Positions 40,160 to 52,284 of a stretch of DNA of 64,000 bases are shown piece by piece. The stretch is taken from the NCBI RefSeq assembly GCF_014200015.1, contig NZ_JACHOT010000001.1:868001-932000 (forward strand), written 5' to 3'. The notes under the pieces were generated by a model, which made no database searches, was not told the origin of the DNA, and saw only the letters and a list, made by a program, of their open reading frames with translations. Position 1 is the first letter of the stretch; each line of letters starts with the position of its first letter. The position numbers were made by a program, and so were the translations under genes. This stretch comes from Aminobacter niigataensis (lineage in GTDB: Bacteria > Pseudomonadota > Alphaproteobacteria > Rhizobiales > Rhizobiaceae).

Positions 40160-40693
40160 ATGGTGACGATCTATCAAGGCAAGTCCGGCCTGTCGCGGCG
40201 CGAACTGCTCAAGCGCGGTAGTGCTGCTGGCGCGCTGCTTATCATCAGCGGCTCAGCCGTCCTCAGCGCGGGCGAAGCATGGGGGCTCGAGAGCACGGCA
40301 TTGAAGCCGGAAACGCTGGCCACGCTGATCCAGATGGCGCGCGACGTCTATCCCCACGATCAGGTGCCGGACAAGTTCTACGCCATCGCCATCAAGAGCC
40401 ACGACGAGCAGGCGGGCAAGGATGCGGCGCACAAGGACCTCATCGAGAAGGGCATTGCCGACCTCGACCAGAAATCGGGCGCGGGCGGATATACCGGCCT
40501 TGGCTGGGAGGACGAGCGAGTGGCCATCCTCCGGCAGATCGAGGACACGCCATTTTTCCAGGCGATCCGCGGCGGACTTGTCGTCGGCCTCTACAACCAG
40601 AAGGAGGTGTGGCCGATCTTCGGTTACGAGGGCGAGTCCTACTCCAAGGGCGGATACATCGCGCGCGGCTTCGACGACATCGAGTGGCTCTGA
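40160..40693 (+). CDS. Tat-exported small subunit of a membrane GMC dehydrogenase (gluconate 2-dehydrogenase subunit 3-like)
   Basis: 177 residues. A twin-arginine signal (SRRELLKRGSAAGALLIISG) starts at about residue 12 and is followed by the subunit-3 domain typical of gluconate, sorbitol and fructose dehydrogenases (LATLIQMARDVYPHDQVPDKFY, FFQAIRGGLVVGLYNQKEVW). In that family the small subunit carries the Tat signal and escorts the FAD subunit across the membrane. GGGAGGAAAATC precedes the ATG; the flavoprotein gene starts 51 bases later. Confidence 0.87.
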   Translation: MVTIYQGKSGLSRRELLKRGSAAGALLIISGSAVLSAGEAWGLESTALKPETLATLIQMARDVYPHDQVPDKFYAIAIKSHDEQAGKDAAHKDLIEKGIADLDQKSGAGGYTGLGWEDERVAILRQIEDTPFFQAIRGGLVVGLYNQKEVWPIFGYEGESYSKGGYIARGFDDIEWL

Positions 40694-40744
40694 TCGGGCC
40701 CCTGTCGCGAATCCAGCCTTTTCAGCATTCCCCGGGAGGAAAAC

Positions 40745-42316
40745 ATGCCTGCACCTTACGGTCTCAACGACGATAGCGTCGTCGTCATCATCGGCTCCGG
40801 AGCCGGTGGCGGCACGCTCGGCAACGAACTCGCCCAGAAGGGCATCGACGTCGTCATTCTCGAAGCCGGCCCGCGCATCGAATATGAGGACTTCATCAAC
40901 GACGAGTGGGACTCCTTCGGCCAGCTTGCCTGGCTGGACAACCGCACGACCGGCGGCGGCTGGCGGGTCCACAAGGACTTTCCCAATCTGCCTGCCTGGA
41001 TCGTCAAGGCGGTCGGCGGAACGACCACGCACTGGGCCGGCGCATCTCTGCGCATCCAGGAGCATGAGTTCAAGACGTTGACCAACTACGGCAAGGTCGA
41101 AGGGGCGAACCTGCTCGACTGGCCGATCACGCTCGCAGACCTCGAGCCGTATTACGCCAAGGCCGAGGACAAGATGGGTGTGACCCGCACCAACGACATT
41201 GAGGGCCTGCCCGGCAACAACAATTTCAAGGTGTTCAAGGCCGGTGCCGACAAGCTCGGCTACAAGGAATGCCACACCGGCAACATGGCGATCAACTCGG
41301 CGGATCGCGACGGCCGCATGGGCTGCCAGCAGACCGGGTTCTGCTTCCAGGGCTGCAAATGGGGCGCAAAATGGTCGACCCTCTACACTGAAATCCCCAA
41401 GGGCGAGGCGACCGGCAAGCTGGAGGTCCGGCCCAGCAGCCATGTGCTGAAGATCGAGCACGACGACAGCGGCAAGGTGACAAGCGTCGTCTACGCTGAC
41501 AAGGACGGCAAGATGCAGAGCCAGAAGGCGCGCATCGTCTGCGTCGCCGGCAACTCCATCGAAAGCCCGCGGCTGCTACTCAACTCCGCCTCGTCGAAGT
41601 TCCCGGATGGGCTGGCCAATTCGTCGGGGCAGGTGGGCAAGAACTACATGCGCCATACCACCGGGTCGGTCTACGCGATCTTCGACAAGCCGGTGCACTT
41701 CTGGCGCGGCACCACCATGGCCGGCATCGTCCGGGACGAAGCCAAGCACGATCCGTCACGCGGTTTCGTCGGCGGCTACGAGCTGGAGACGCTGGCGCTC
41801 GGGCTGCCGTTCATGGCTGCATTCCTCGATCCTGGCGGCTGGGGCCGTTCGTTCACCACCGCGCTGGACCACTACGACAAGATGGCAGGCATGTGGATCG
41901 TCGGCGAGGACATGCCTCAGGAGCAGAACGCGGTGAAGCTGCACGGCGAGCTGAAGGACAAGTACGGCATGCCGATACCTGATGTCTGGTTCACCGACCA
42001 TCCCAACGACGTCGCCATGCGCAACCACGCCTACAAGCAGGGCATGGCGATGTACGATGCCGTCGGTGCCACCCGCTCGTTCCCGACGCCGCCATATCCG
42101 TCGACGCACAATCTCGGCACCAACCGCATGAGCGAAAAGGCATCCGACGGCGTGGTCAACAAATGGGGCCAGACGCACGACATCAAGAACCTGTTCGTGT
42201 CCGACGGCAGCCAGTTTACCACCGGTGCGGCGGAGAACCCGACGCTCACCATCGTGTCGCTCGCCATCCGCCAGGCCGACTACATCGCCGAACAGATGGG
42301 CGCCAAGAGCATCTGA
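40745..42316 (+). CDS. GMC-family FAD dehydrogenase, large subunit
   Basis: 523 residues without its own signal peptide. FAD-binding VVVIIGSGAGGGTLGNELAQ and ILEAGP; GMC C-terminal region with THNLGTNRMSE and FVSDGSQFTTGAAENPTLT. It resembles the flavoprotein of membrane-bound gluconate, sorbitol or 2-keto-gluconate dehydrogenases and should move to the periplasm with the Tat-tagged partner upstream. The usual third subunit, a membrane cytochrome c, is not encoded next to it, so the electron acceptor must be elsewhere. Sugar or polyol specificity cannot be read. CGGGAGGAAAAC precedes the ATG. Confidence 0.88.
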   Translation: MPAPYGLNDDSVVVIIGSGAGGGTLGNELAQKGIDVVILEAGPRIEYEDFINDEWDSFGQLAWLDNRTTGGGWRVHKDFPNLPAWIVKAVGGTTTHWAGASLRIQEHEFKTLTNYGKVEGANLLDWPITLADLEPYYAKAEDKMGVTRTNDIEGLPGNNNFKVFKAGADKLGYKECHTGNMAINSADRDGRMGCQQTGFCFQGCKWGAKWSTLYTEIPKGEATGKLEVRPSSHVLKIEHDDSGKVTSVVYADKDGKMQSQKARIVCVAGNSIESPRLLLNSASSKFPDGLANSSGQVGKNYMRHTTGSVYAIFDKPVHFWRGTTMAGIVRDEAKHDPSRGFVGGYELETLALGLPFMAAFLDPGGWGRSFTTALDHYDKMAGMWIVGEDMPQEQNAVKLHGELKDKYGMPIPDVWFTDHPNDVAMRNHAYKQGMAMYDAVGATRSFPTPPYPSTHNLGTNRMSEKASDGVVNKWGQTHDIKNLFVSDGSQFTTGAAENPTLTIVSLAIRQADYIAEQMGAKSI

Positions 42317-42381
42317 CGCATCGTTTGGCCGAGCATCCTCCACAGTGGTCGGGCATTTGCCAGATTGCTGCACCGCCAAAC

Positions 42382-42412
42382 AAAAAGCCCCGGATCGCTC
42401 CGGGGCTTTTTT
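42382..42412. terminator. Bidirectional terminator between the GMC dehydrogenase gene and glnA
   Basis: GCCCCGGA (42387-42394) pairs with TCCGGGGC (42399-42406) around TCGC, flanked by AAAAA on the left and TTTTTT on the right, so it works for both converging genes. Confidence 0.93.
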
Positions 42413-42428
42413 CTTTGTTTTTCGGGTC

Positions 42429-43838
42429 TTAGACCGAGTAGTACATGTCGTACTCGACCGGGTGCGGGGTCATTTCGAAGCGCATGACCTCGGCCATCTT
42501 CAGCTCGATGAAGCTGTCGATCTGGTCGTCGTCGAAGACGCCGCCGGCCTTGAGGAAGCCGCGGTCCTTGTCGAGGCTCTGGAGCGCTTCGCGCAGGCTG
42601 CCGCAGACGGTCGGGATCTTCTTGAGTTCCTTCGCCGGCAGGTCATAGAGATCCTTGTCCATCGGCTGGCCGGGGTGGATCTTGTTCTTGATGCCGTCGA
42701 GGCCGGCCATCAGCAGCGCCGCGAAGCAGAGGTAGGGGTTCGCGCCCGGATCGGGGAAGCGGACCTCGACGCGCTTGGACTTCGGCGAGTTGCCGAACGG
42801 GATGCGGCAGGAAGCCGAGCGGTTGCGCGCGGAGTAGGCGAGCAGGACCGGGGCCTCATAGCCCGGGACCAGGCGCTTGTAGGAGTTGGTCAGCGGATTG
42901 GTGAAGGCATTGATCGCCTTGGCGTGCTTGATGACGCCGCCGATGAAATAGAGGCAGTTTTCCGACAGGCCTGCATATTCGTTGCCCGCGAAGGTCGGCT
43001 TGCCACCCTTCCAGATCGACAGGTGGACGTGCATGCCCGAGCCGTTGTCGCCGAAGATCGGCTTCGGCATGAAGGTGGCCGTCTTGCCGTAGGCGTTGGC
43101 GACCTGGTGCACGACATACTTGTAGATCAGCATCTTGTCGGCGTTGCGGACCAGCGTGTCGAACTTGATGCCGAGCTCGTGCTGGGCGGCAGCCACCTCG
43201 TGGTGGTGCTTTTCAACTCGCACGCCCATCTCGGACAGCACGGTCAGCATCTCGGAGCGCATGTCCTGGCAGCTGTCGATCGGCGGGACCGGGAAATAGC
43301 CGCCCTTGACGCGCGGACGGTGGCCGAGGTTGCCGGTCTCATAGTCGGTGTCATCGTTGGACGGCAGTTCGGTCGAATCGAGCTTGAATCCGGTGTTGTA
43401 GGGATCGGCCTTGTACTTGACGTCGTCGAAGACGAAGAATTCGGCTTCCGGGCCGACATAGACGGTGTCGCCGATGCCTTCGGCCTTGAGGTAAGCCTCG
43501 GCCTTCTTGGCAATGCCGCGCGGGTCGCGGTTGTAGGCCTCGCCCGAAACCGGGTCGAGAATGTCGCAGAGGATGACCATGGTCGACTGGGCGAAGAACG
43601 GGTCCATGTGGACCGTGTCCATGTCGGGCATCAGCACCATGTCGGATTCGTTGATGGCCTTCCAGCCGGCGATGGAGGAGCCGTCGAACATGACGCCGTC
43701 GGCGAACATGTCTTCCTCGACCTCGGCGATGTCCATGGTGACGTGGTGGAGCTTGCCCTTGGGGTCGGTGAAGCGCAGGTCAACGAACTTAACGTCGTTG
43801 TCCTTGATCTGCTTCATGATGTCTTTGGCTGTCGTCAT
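42429..43838 (-). CDS. glnA: Glutamine synthetase type I
   Basis: 469 residues. Ammonium assimilation enzyme, dodecameric. Signatures: [43 protein letters not shown], the Glu-rich metal sites, and the adenylylation Tyr in [13 protein letters not shown]. Unlike GlnII it should be controlled by adenylylation. It lies downstream of glnB in a glnB-glnA operon read from the sigma-54 promoter at 44.3 kb, the usual rhizobial arrangement. Confidence 0.97.
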   Translation of the reverse strand: MTTAKDIMKQIKDNDVKFVDLRFTDPKGKLHHVTMDIAEVEEDMFADGVMFDGSSIAGWKAINESDMVLMPDMDTVHMDPFFAQSTMVILCDILDPVSGEAYNRDPRGIAKKAEAYLKAEGIGDTVYVGPEAEFFVFDDVKYKADPYNTGFKLDSTELPSNDDTDYETGNLGHRPRVKGGYFPVPPIDSCQDMRSEMLTVLSEMGVRVEKHHHEVAAAQHELGIKFDTLVRNADKMLIYKYVVHQVANAYGKTATFMPKPIFGDNGSGMHVHLSIWKGGKPTFAGNEYAGLSENCLYFIGGVIKHAKAINAFTNPLTNSYKRLVPGYEAPVLLAYSARNRSASCRIPFGNSPKSKRVEVRFPDPGANPYLCFAALLMAGLDGIKNKIHPGQPMDKDLYDLPAKELKKIPTVCGSLREALQSLDKDRGFLKAGGVFDDDQIDSFIELKMAEVMRFEMTPHPVEYDMYYSV

Positions 43839-43888
43839 GTGATGGTTCCCTGTCTGATGACGTTAGGACGAGAAGAAATTTCGAAGGG

Positions 43889-44254
<366 letters not shown>

Positions 44255-44285
44255 TCAGGGTGATGCACCCACTCGCGCCTATCTC

Positions 44286-44302
44286 AAGCACGAAGCGTGC
44301 CA
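44286..44302 (-). promoter_or_regulatory. Sigma-54 (-24/-12) promoter of glnBA
   Basis: Read on the minus strand: TGGCAC-GCTTC-GTGCTT. It matches TGGCAC-N5-TTGCW with correct GG-to-GC spacing and one mismatch (G for T at the first base of the -12 block). The start of transcription would be near 44276, about 50 bases before glnB. The rest of the gap to nnr (44303-44554) shows no gene. Confidence 0.72.
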
Positions 44303-44554
44303 AGTCTAGTGGCTGCGACAAGTTTGACCACTTTGCCTTGATGGCAACCGCAGAACGCTGGTTCCGGTACCGGTTTGGACCTGCCGCACGAAGATCGCCC
44401 AAAATTTCAGCGTCCTCCACCGCAAATCTATGCACAAAAAATCGGCATGGTGCTCATAATTTGCACCTGATGTGGCCAGGTGCATCTTTGTTTCGGTCAA
44501 GGGTGGCGGCGTGCTAACTCTCAAGGACGGTGCTGGAATTTTGCGGATACCGCC

Positions 44555-46054
44555 ATGGCGTTTGAACTGCTGACACCCGACGAAATGACCGAGGCCGACA
44601 GGCTGACAATCGGCGCGGGGCCGGTCGACGGCATCGGGCTGATGCGGCGGGCAGGCGGTGCTGTCGCCGATCTGGTCCTGTCGCGGTTTGCGTCGGCACA
44701 TCCCGTCCATGTGCTGTGCGGACCGGGCAACAATGGCGGCGACGGTTATGTCGTGGCGCGCCTGCTGGTGGAAAGCGGCGTCGCTGTCAGGCTTTTTGCA
44801 ACAGGCGTCCCGCGTGCCGGCAGCGATGCCGCGCTCGCGGCGGCGGAGTGCCCGGTCGCGGTGGAGCCGTTGTCGGCATTCGCGCCCGAACCGGGCTCCC
44901 TGGTGGTCGACGCGCTTTATGGCGCCGGGCTTTCCAAGCCTCTTGCCGGCGAAGTCCTGGCAGCGGTCGCGCGGACTGTCGAGGCCGGTGTGCCAGTCGT
45001 CGCAGTCGACCTGCCGTCGGGTGTGTCCGGCGCAACGGGCGAGGTGTTGGGCGGCGCCTTCAAGGCGGCGGTGACAGTGACTTTCGCCCGCAAGAAGCCA
45101 GGGCACCTGCTGTTTCCCGGCCGGGCGCATTGCGGCGAAGTCATCGTCGCCGATATCGGCATTTCCGATGCGACTGTCGTTGCCACAGGGACGCGATGCC
45201 TCGAAAACGATCCGGCATGGTGGCGCCCGCTCTTCCCCTCGCCAGCCAACGACGCCCACAAATACAGCCGCGGCCATGTCGGCGTCTTTTCGGGCGGTGT
45301 GGCGGCCACCGGGGCGGCACGCCTGTCGGCGATGGCGGCGGCACGGGCAGGGGCGGGCGCGGTGACGGTCCTGTCGCCGGGGGCTGCGCTGGCGGCCAAT
45401 GCGGCGCATCTCACCTCGATCATCCTCAGGCGTTCGGATAGCCTCGAAGACGCGATCGCCTTCCTCGACGCCCGCAAGCCGGCTGTCCTGGTCTACGGTC
45501 CGGGCCTGAGCCCGGAGCCCGAGGTGGGGCGCTTCGCGCTGGGGCTGATGTCGCACGCTTCCGGGCGCTTTGGTGCGCTGGTGCTTGATGCCGATGGCAT
45601 CACATCGCTTTCGCACCAGAGGGCCGCCTTCTTCGAGGCCGCCAAGCGACCGATGGCGCCGGCTCTGGTGCTGACGCCGCATCATGGCGAGTTCGGCCGG
45701 CTGTTTCCCGACATCGCCGGCGACCCGTCATTGTCCAAGCTCGAGCGCGCGCGGGCTGCTGCCGCCAAGGCAAATGCCGTCATCGTCTACAAGGGTCCCG
45801 ACACGGTGATCGCCGCGCCCGACGGACGGGCGGCGATCAACAGCAACGGCACGCCGCTTCTGGCGACGGCCGGTTCGGGTGACGTGCTGTCCGGCATCGT
45901 CGCAGCACTGGTGGCGCAAGCCATGCCGGCGTTCGAGGCGGCCTGCGCTGCCGTCTGGATGCATGCCGAGGCGGCGCGGCGGTTCGGGCCGGGGCTGATT
46001 GCCGAGGACCTGCCGCTGGCGCTGCGCGAGGTGGTGGCTAGGTTGAGTGTGTGA
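44555..46054 (+). CDS. nnr: Bifunctional NAD(P)HX epimerase/dehydratase
   Basis: 499 residues. The N-terminal YjeF epimerase domain (about 1-210) has LCGPGNNGGDGYVVARLL and VVDALYGAGLSK. The C-terminal ribokinase-like ADP-dependent dehydratase (about 225-499) has LVLTPHHGEFGRLFP and LLATAGSGDVLSGIVAALV. It repairs damaged hydrated NAD(P)H. The ATG at 44555 starts the conserved FELLTPDEM. Commonly next to glnB in rhizobia, divergent as here. Confidence 0.93.
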   Translation: MAFELLTPDEMTEADRLTIGAGPVDGIGLMRRAGGAVADLVLSRFASAHPVHVLCGPGNNGGDGYVVARLLVESGVAVRLFATGVPRAGSDAALAAAECPVAVEPLSAFAPEPGSLVVDALYGAGLSKPLAGEVLAAVARTVEAGVPVVAVDLPSGVSGATGEVLGGAFKAAVTVTFARKKPGHLLFPGRAHCGEVIVADIGISDATVVATGTRCLENDPAWWRPLFPSPANDAHKYSRGHVGVFSGGVAATGAARLSAMAAARAGAGAVTVLSPGAALAANAAHLTSIILRRSDSLEDAIAFLDARKPAVLVYGPGLSPEPEVGRFALGLMSHASGRFGALVLDADGITSLSHQRAAFFEAAKRPMAPALVLTPHHGEFGRLFPDIAGDPSLSKLERARAAAAKANAVIVYKGPDTVIAAPDGRAAINSNGTPLLATAGSGDVLSGIVAALVAQAMPAFEAACAAVWMHAEAARRFGPGLIAEDLPLALREVVARLSV

Positions 46055-46065
46055 GCGGCGCCTTG

Positions 46066-46250
46066 CCTTCTCCCTTGCGGGAAAAGTGCCCCGCCCCTCG
46101 ATAGGCTCGGGAGGGCGGATGAGGGGTGCAGGACGGATCGGGACGTTTCAGATTGCTTAGCAACCAGAGCCTTCTTCTGTAACCTCTCGTTTCTTCCAAC
46201 ACCACTCATCCGTCGCCTTCGGCGACACCTTCTCCCGCAAGGGGAGAAGG
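46066..46250. repeat. Pair of inverted REP/RIME-like palindromic elements
   Basis: The unit CCTTCTCCCTTGCGGGA (46066-46082) with GATGAGGGGTG to 46128 reappears inverted at 46200-46250, where CACTCATCCGTCGCC precedes CCTTCTCCCGCAAGGGGAG. The unit is itself a hairpin. Such G/C-rich paired palindromes are typical of rhizobial RIME-type intergenic repeats. The unit sits right after the nnr stop. Confidence 0.65.
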
Positions 46251-46989
46251 CAGGTCGCGCGCGTCGTCCCGGCTCTCGCTGCGCTCGGCCGGTATGACGA
46301 CGTCGGCGCACGGGTGCCAAGCTTGTTCACCGCCACGCTCGCTTTCGCGCCTGGCCATTGTCAAAGAGCGGGAAGCGGGGCGCGAGGCCGTGCCTTCCGA
46401 TAGTAATTATGTGGCGCGACGTTCGCGCCCCGCCCGGTTGCTTGCCCCGCTCAGTCGCCTCGGCTTTCACCGCCAGCCGCCGCAAGGCCCGGACTTGGGG
46501 GCTCATCACCCAGCAGGAGATCCGACCTCCTGCCAGCCCGGCACCGGCGCTTCCCCCCGCTGCCCGGTGCGCACCGGGGTCCCGTGGAAGATCGCAAGGA
46601 TGAGGATACGGGAGGTGGAGATAGGGTGGATAAACGTGGCCGGCTATCCACGCGGGATGCTGACAGATGGTGACAGCCGCTCTTGCCTTACGAAGCAAAT
46701 CTTCCGCGTCGCGATCCTTCGCCCCCCACAAGGAGGGAGATCACGCCTTCATCGGCGCCGCAGTTAATCGCCAATATCGCAAGGCTTATCCTTTACGACG
46801 TTGCAGAATGGGCGCCGCCGGCGACGAGACTAATCTCCCTCTTTGTGGGGGAGATGGCCGGCAGGCTAGAGGGGGGTGCGAAGGATCGCGACTGAGGAGA
46901 CCTTTGCGTGGCGATTGCCGTTCAGAAGAACGCGAAGCGTGCAAAACCTTTTCACGCCCTGAGGGCGCAAGGGATCCGTTCGCCCGCCA
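46251..46989. other. Gene-free repeat-rich stretch between nnr and the DUF72 gene
   Basis: No credible coding sequence on either strand: the open frames present have no Shine-Dalgarno, no recognisable family and odd composition. The stretch contains a further imperfect inverted repeat (listed separately) and reads as an assembly of intergenic mosaic elements. Confidence 0.6.
46708..46892. repeat. Second large inverted repeat (mosaic element)
   Basis: GTCGCGATCCTTCGC at 46708-46722 is repeated inverted as GCGAAGGATCGCGAC at 46878-46892. The arms also share the CCCCACAAGGAGGGAGAT block (46723-46742), matched by ATCTCCCTCTTTGTGGGG at 46832-46850. The right arm has about 27 additional bases, so the left arm seems to carry an internal deletion. 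Confidence 0.65.
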
Positions 46990-47799
46990 TCAGCCGCCAC
47001 CCAGCCGCTTCATCAGCGCCATGGCGCCGAAGGGGGCGCGGACCTTGCCTTCGGTGATGAAGTAGACGAACACGTCGCGTGTCTTGGCTGGTGCGTCGGT
47101 GGAGGGGTCGGCGCGCGGCAGATCGGCCGGCATGCCACCATCGGCCCAGACCTTGGCACGCGCGGCCCATTTATCCAGGGCCTTGGGCGTGTAGCAGTCG
47201 TGGTTGTCGTCACTGCCGGTCTGCAGCCTCGCATAGACGAAATCGCCAGTGACGTCGGCAATCGCCGGATATTTGGCATGGTCGGCATAGACGATGGCGA
47301 CATCATGCTTCCTGGCCAGGGCGGCGAACTCGGGGACGACGAAGGAATCGTGCCGCACCTCGACCGCGTGGCGCAGTTTCACGCCATCCTGCTTTTCCGG
47401 CAAAAGCTTGAGGAAGGCCTCGAAGTCGTCGGCATCGAACTTCTTGGTCGGCGCGAACTGCCACAGGATCGGCCCGAGCTTGTCGCCAAGCGCCGCCACA
47501 CCCGAGCCGAGGAAGCGCATCATCGACTCGCCGGCCTCGCCAAGCACGCGGCGGTTGGTGACAAAACGGTTGCCCTTGAGCGCATAGACGAAACCGTCGG
47601 GGGCCTCGCTCGCCCATTTGAGGAATGTCGGTTCTTTGAAGCTGGAATAATAGGTGCCGTTGACCTCGATGGTCGGCACCTGGGCGGTGGCGAACTGAAG
47701 CTGTTTGGCCTTGGACAGCTTGTCAGGGTAGAAGGTGCCTTCCCAGGGCTCGAACGTCCAGCCGCCCATGCCGGCACGGATTTTTCCTGACTTGGTCAT
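46990..47799 (-). CDS. DUF72 family protein (YecE-like)
   Basis: 269 residues. GKIRAGMGGWTFEPWEGTFYP, the ALKGNRFVTNRRVL strand and GPILWQFAPTKKFDADDFEA are characteristic of DUF72 (PF01904), a TIM-barrel family of unknown enzymatic role. It begins at the ATG at 47799, just after GGGAGGAACGA; the more upstream ATG (47820) is less likely. No signal peptide. Confidence 0.88.
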   Translation of the reverse strand: MTKSGKIRAGMGGWTFEPWEGTFYPDKLSKAKQLQFATAQVPTIEVNGTYYSSFKEPTFLKWASEAPDGFVYALKGNRFVTNRRVLGEAGESMMRFLGSGVAALGDKLGPILWQFAPTKKFDADDFEAFLKLLPEKQDGVKLRHAVEVRHDSFVVPEFAALARKHDVAIVYADHAKYPAIADVTGDFVYARLQTGSDDNHDCYTPKALDKWAARAKVWADGGMPADLPRADPSTDAPAKTRDVFVYFITEGKVRAPFGAMALMKRLGGG

Positions 47800-47816
47800 T
47801 CGTTCCTCCCTCGTAG

Positions 47817-48359
47817 TCAAGCACTTCGCAGTAGCGAGCCGCGCTTTGTGCGTGGGTCAGCCAAAATCTCGCGATTATGTCTATATTTTTCGACAGTTCT
47901 CCGAAGCCTGCGCTTTTGCTCTTGGCGGCCCACATCCCCTATTCGAGGAAACATTGTTCGATACGGAGTTGGGTCAGCTTCTGGACTCATTTTGTCTTCG
48001 TTGGTCGCGTACCACCACACTTGGAAAACTTGCACCTCTACAGGTAGGCATTTGGTCAGCAACATATAATCCAGCCACCCCATAAACAGAGGTGCATCGT
48101 TTGCGGCGTCGGAAAATTCTGCCATCAGCGCATCGTCGTCGCGAGCGCCTGCACCATCAAGCCGGTAGTAATGCTTTATTGCGTTCCAATACTGATTTCG
48201 TAGTGCCTTTATCTTGCGCATGTCGACATTTGGAAATGTCGCAAGGATATGCGTTGAAAGTGTAGGTATCTGCGCTTCTGAGGCCAATCCCTCGATGATT
48301 TCGCTGCCTCCGCACGCCAATGCCTGTACGGAAAATGGATCCTTATTTCGAATGAACAA
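47817..48359 (-). CDS. Hypothetical protein, N-terminus uncertain
   Basis: At least 180 residues (TTG start at 48359), no family named. Mostly helical and soluble: [60 protein letters not shown] and a basic C-terminus. The first stretch recalls a rhizobial/sphingomonad group of small hypothetical proteins from memory only. The frame stays open upstream to a TAA, and the extra codons ([18 protein letters not shown]) look like protein although no start codon is present. A GGAGG at 48414-48418 with a TTG (48409) sits in another frame, so a start-region frameshift is possible. Confidence 0.6.
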   Translation of the reverse strand: MFIRNKDPFSVQALACGGSEIIEGLASEAQIPTLSTHILATFPNVDMRKIKALRNQYWNAIKHYYRLDGAGARDDDALMAEFSDAANDAPLFMGWLDYMLLTKCLPVEVQVFQVWWYATNEDKMSPEADPTPYRTMFPRIGDVGRQEQKRRLRRTVEKYRHNREILADPRTKRGSLLRSA

Positions 48360-48437
48360 ATCCAGCGCCGCTCCGAGTGATTGCGCGCAATTTGCAGCTT
48401 GATCGACAAGTTACCTCCAGCGCCTCTCACTTCCGAG

Positions 48438-51359
<2,922 letters not shown>

Positions 51360-51512
51360 TGCCGCGCCGCCGCCTCAAATCTGGAATTGCTCGGAGTGGC
51401 GGGTTTGCCCGACCATTCCCTCATGTAGGTATTTTCGCCGCCCGGTCGAGAGGCAGCGCAATACACCCCGCACTGCGTTTAAGCGCCTTTGGCGGGCAGG
51501 GGCAAGGGAAAA

Positions 51513-51527
51513 GAACAAAGGCCGAAC
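51513..51527 (-). promoter_or_regulatory. LexA (SOS) box upstream of uvrA
   Basis: GAAC-AAAGGCC-GAAC on the plus strand, i.e. GTTC-N7-GTTC read in the uvrA direction, an exact match to the alphaproteobacterial LexA operator. Confidence 0.8.
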
Positions 51528-51558
51528 GGGCTCCTGACAACGTTATGGCAGGAGCCCG
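51527..51558. repeat. 10-bp perfect inverted repeat beside the uvrA LexA box
   Basis: CGGGCTCCTG (51527-51536) and CAGGAGCCCG (51549-51558) around a 12-base loop. It abuts the LexA box and has no T-run on either side, so it is not an obvious terminator. Confidence 0.55.
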
Positions 51559-51610
51559 GCAGGGCGAGAGCCAGGCTTCGATCACATTTTTCGCCTCTAA
51601 CAACGTTGTG

Positions 51611-52028
51611 GTTGACGTAGCGGAATCAGGGATGCAAACTCCTGACGTCGCCTGAAGCCGAGCCTCTCTTGAGGGCTCCTCACCATGCTACGGTCGGTCT
51701 GCGAGACGCCGCAGACACGCGAGTTGAGCAGCAGGCGTACAATTGGCGCAACTGACGTAGGAGCTAGGCATGACTCCACCGGACAGTCCCTTAAGGTTCC
51801 GCTAGCGAGACGGAACCGCAGCAGGCAGAGGTGCCGGCATTTCTGTTAGGAAAAGCCCTGCAAACCGTGACCTACTGATCCCCTACAATTTGAGACCATG
51901 GTCGGATCTGTGGCCGAGAGCCACTATGAATCCGAGAGAGCAAAGCCGGTAAACCACTCCCGGCAGTCAAGGGTATAACCCGACAAAAGGCCCCGTGCGC
52001 TCCTGGGAGCGGCGGGGCCATATTTTTT
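51611..52028 (+). ncRNA. Candidate structured non-coding RNA ending in a Rho-independent terminator (class not recognised)
   Basis: No credible gene occupies 51360-52284, but this part is densely structured. A three-way junction is closed by CGTAGC (51616-51621) with GCTACG (51687-51692) and holds hairpins TCAGG/CCTGA (51626-51645) and GAGCC/GGCTC (51660-51678). Further hairpins are GTCTGC/GCAGAC (51697-51716), GGAG/CTCC (51760-51777), GGTTCCG/CGGAACC (51795-51817), CATGGT/ACTATG (51897-51928, with one G-U pair that favours the plus strand), GCCGG/CCGGC (51945-51964) and GGG/CCC (51971-51981). A terminator closes it at 51989-52028. Motifs of tmRNA, RNase P, 6S and cobalamin riboswitch were sought and not found. 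The 5' end is approximate. Confidence 0.5.
51989..52028 (+). terminator. Rho-independent terminator with no coding gene before it
   Basis: GGCCCCG (51989-51995) pairs with CGGGGCC (52013-52019); inside, CGCTC/GAGCG forms a second stem with a CTGG loop. TATTTTTT follows on the plus strand; on the minus strand only TTTT follows. The nearest upstream plus-strand gene is more than 5 kb away, so the terminator implies a local transcript. Confidence 0.85.
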
Positions 52029-52284
52029 GGGCTGTTTCTTGGGTCGGGAGACTTGCCCGTCGACGGCAAGGGCTGCCTGCAGCATCCCATGGGCGATGAT
52101 CTTTCTAGCGACGTGGCGAATGCGTCTCGGCGGCCATTTGGCATACTCCTAGCTTTGATCCGTCAGGGGGGACGCGACGAAACTGGTGCCGGGCCATTAA
52201 GATCGGCTGTCGGCCGGTGAGGCTTGCCAGCGGTTCAGGATGCCAAGGGCAGAGGTGGCCGCGTGATGAATGCCTCCCCCTATT

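Noticed and set aside
46294-46767. Open frames in the repeat-rich gap (also minus 46327-46731)
   Set aside because: No Shine-Dalgarno, Pro/Arg-rich composition, and they lie in or between palindromic elements; probably repeat-derived.
51611-52028. tmRNA or RNase P as identity of the structured RNA
   Set aside because: No tag codons of the ANDNYAEARLAAA type, no TTCGA loop, and no GAAAGTCCGGG-type core on either strand.
51872-52144. 90-codon minus-strand frame
   Set aside because: Runs through the terminator and the structured RNA region; no family resemblance.
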